Shown piece after piece: positions 36,054 to 37,598 of a stretch of 37,598 nucleotides of DNA. Origin of the DNA: Planctomycetaceae bacterium. Its GTDB lineage: Bacteria > Planctomycetota > Planctomycetia > Planctomycetales > Planctomycetaceae. How positions within the stretch are numbered: the first letter of the stretch is position 1; every line of letters starts with the position of its first letter. The stretch is from assembly GCA_028284885.1 (NCBI GenBank), contig JANQQW010000048.1, positions 1 to 37,598 of the forward strand, written 5' to 3'. The notes beneath the pieces are model-generated. The model was not told the origin of the DNA and did not search any database. It worked only from the letters and a program-made list of their open reading frames with translations. Position numbers and translations under genes: made by a program.

Positions 36054-37598
36054 TCAGCGGGGGACGACGCCAACGTGCAGGGAGTGCATCTTCCCCGCGA
36101 ACCCGACGAGGCGGTTGTCTTCGACGACGTCGGTGGACAGGCCGACGGTGAGGCCGCGGTTCGGCTGCTTCGTGAACGGGCCGACGTTTCCGGTGCCCGC
36201 AGGCTTCCCGTCGATCGTGAACCTCGTCTCGCCGGCCGGCGAGACCCGCACCTCGATCGTCGCCGACTCGTGAACGGGTTCGTCGGCGACGACACGCTTC
36301 TCCTTGCCGTCCTGGCGGACAACGAAGACGGGACGGTTCGAGTCGAGCAGCAGGGCCCAGCCGTTCTGGTCGGCCCCTTGAGACACGATCACCCCGTCCG
36401 GAAACCAAGGTGTCACGCGTGTACTGACTCGCAAGGAGTGGTCGACGAGGCGTGGCGACTGCTCGGGGGGCAGCTCGTCCCCGTCGCGGAGCGCGAGGAT
36501 CGACTCCCCACGGATCATCGCCCCCCGAATCTCCGCTGGAGATCGCGAGGCTCTGGTGAACTCGGCGGGGATGGACGAGGCGAGCATCGACTTCAACTCG
36601 GCCATCTCCGGTCGGGCGGCGAGGTTCGTCCACTCGTTCGGGTCGGTCTCGTGGTCGTACAGTTCCTCGCTGCCGTCGTGGTAACGGACGTAGCGGTGGC
36701 GTTCGGTGCGGACGGCGTAGCTGGCCTTCTCGTTGCCGCCGTGGACGGTGATCGCCGGGCGGTTCCACTTGGCCGTTGGTTCTTCGAGGAGCGGCCGGAG
36801 GCTGACCCCGTCGAGATCGTCCCGTTCGTCGAGGCCGCAGAGGTCGAGCAGCGTGGGGTAGAGGTCGACGAGGCTGACTGGGCGGACCGACTCGCTGCCG
36901 GGCTTCGTGACGCCGGGGGCGACGACGAGGAACGGGACCCGCGTCGCCTCCTCCCAGAGGCCCCCCTTGTGCCACCGCTGCTTCTCGCCGAGGTACCAGC
37001 CGTGGTCGGACCAGAGGACGACGATCGTGTTCTCCGCGTACTCGCTCGCGTCGAGCACGTCGAGCACGCTGCCGATGGTGGCGTCGGCGAACGTGATCTG
37101 GGCGAGGTAGGCCTGCACGGCCTCCTGCCAGAGTCCCGCCCGCACGACCTCGCCGTGCAGTCCGCCGTTGTTGCGGACGTGCCCCTTCGCGACGGCCGGC
37201 ACGTCGTCGAGGTCTTGTGGATCGACGGTCGGGATCTTCACGCCCTGCACCGGGTGCCGCTCGAAGTACTCGCGTGGGGCGTACCACGGGCCGTGCGGGG
37301 CGTAGACGCCGAGGGCGAGGAAGAACGGACGGTCGTGCTTCCGCTTGAGTTGCTCGTTGACCCAGCCGGCACAGCGGCCGTCGGCGGTCGCGGCGTCGGC
37401 GTGGTCCAGCGGACCCCAGTCCCAGTGCCAGATGTCGAGCCCGTTCCAGTTCTGCCCGGTGCGGACGACGAGGTCCGGAATCTGCACCTGATGCGACGGG
37501 TACCGCTCCGTCCAACTCGGCGGGTGGTGGAATCCGGTTCGGCCGCCGTGCCCGCCGGTGAGTCCGCCCTCCGGTCCGCCGTGGTTGGCGTGGAAGAT
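36054..37598 (-). CDS. Sulfatase, cut by window edge
   Basis: The frame is open to the right edge, so the signal peptide and formylglycine site are missing. The remaining ~514 residues include PFFLALGVYAPHGPWYAP, IVVLWSDHGWYLGEKQRWHKGGLWEEATRVP in pieces typical of iduronate/choline-sulfatase-type enzymes, and PVSLVDLYPTLLDLCGL. After the catalytic domain (from about 36480 downwards) there is an extra ~140-residue beta-rich C-terminal domain (VRVSPAGETRFTIDGKPAGT near its end) that many sulfatases lack. It would desulfate polysaccharide fragments outside the cytoplasm. Confidence 0.92.
   Translation of the reverse strand: MFHANHGGPEGGLTGGHGGRTGFHHPPSWTERYPSHQVQIPDLVVRTGQNWNGLDIWHWDWGPLDHADAATADGRCAGWVNEQLKRKHDRPFFLALGVYAPHGPWYAPREYFERHPVQGVKIPTVDPQDLDDVPAVAKGHVRNNGGLHGEVVRAGLWQEAVQAYLAQITFADATIGSVLDVLDASEYAENTIVVLWSDHGWYLGEKQRWHKGGLWEEATRVPFLVVAPGVTKPGSESVRPVSLVDLYPTLLDLCGLDERDDLDGVSLRPLLEEPTAKWNRPAITVHGGNEKASYAVRTERHRYVRYHDGSEELYDHETDPNEWTNLAARPEMAELKSMLASSIPAEFTRASRSPAEIRGAMIRGESILALRDGDELPPEQSPRLVDHSLRVSTRVTPWFPDGVIVSQGADQNGWALLLDSNRPVFVVRQDGKEKRVVADEPVHESATIEVRVSPAGETRFTIDGKPAGTGNVGPFTKQPNRGLTVGLSTDVVEDNRLVGFAGKMHSLHVGVVPR

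Overview
The window looks like the chromosome of a planctomycete. It is GC-rich (roughly two thirds G+C by eye). It encodes a DUF1559/H-X9-DG pseudopilin-like protein, two secreted sulfatases with another running off the edge family, a MoxR-DUF58 pair, an EF-G-like paralogue, several SSS symporters, and a Gram-negative envelope set (OmpH/Skp, LpxC, LpxA) together with MurD. Many proteins are recognisable only at domain level. No tRNA or rRNA gene and no CRISPR array was seen.

Layout. 1-3406 (+): the tail of a phosphate acetyl/butyryltransferase, a DUF997-like small membrane protein with a PanF-like sodium symporter, and a DUF4259 protein. 3500-5053 (+): a GcvH-like lipoyl carrier next to a two-cluster ferredoxin, with no other glycine-cleavage gene nearby. 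5630-8335: a conserved-looking 227-residue protein (-) and a lipoprotein with a C-terminal transglutaminase domain (+). 8336-9107 is a long non-coding stretch. It holds a textbook sigma-54 promoter (8613-8627) followed by about 195 nt of stem-loops that end in a perfect 15-bp intrinsic terminator, so it is a candidate small RNA. 9108-10379 (+): a divergent Nramp-type transporter. 10380-13941 (-): an envelope operon ompH-lpxC-lpxA-sugar 3-dehydrogenase-like oxidoreductase. 14203-17048 (-): a methyltransferase and a second SSS symporter. 17232-20986 (+): murD, a lipoprotein, a 96-residue hypothetical and the DUF1559 protein. 20998-23351 (-): moxR and DUF58 split by a small four-helix-bundle (23S-IVS/S23-type) gene. 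23573-25795 (+): monomeric NADP isocitrate dehydrogenase. 25817-27699 (-): a lower-GC pair of a three-Cys (Gp37/Gp68-like) protein and a frameshifted TcmP. 27854-32049 (-): EF-G-like, VanZ and aminotransferase. 32160-34180: a lower-GC island of unknown genes. 34182-37598 (-): a membrane protein and two sulfatases.

The most unusual structure is a set of degenerate 7-bp-period repeats at five intergenic sites (800-904, 8959-9040, 15009-15071, 21904-22347, 23417-23507). They use different unit sequences but the same seven-base period, and three of the sites are arranged as inverted pairs. At 21904-22347 the inverted pair brackets the four-helix-bundle gene, supplies its start and stop codons, supplies the stop codon of moxR, and separates moxR from DUF58. 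This reads as a small mobile unit made of heptamer arms plus a four-helix-bundle gene, with the gene-less sites as possible relics or a related family. That mechanism is inferred, not shown.

Functionally, the envelope genes fit lipid A and peptidoglycan synthesis. The symporters, Nramp-like carrier and sulfatases fit scavenging of ions, organic acids or sugars and sulfated polysaccharides. The low-GC islands look acquired.
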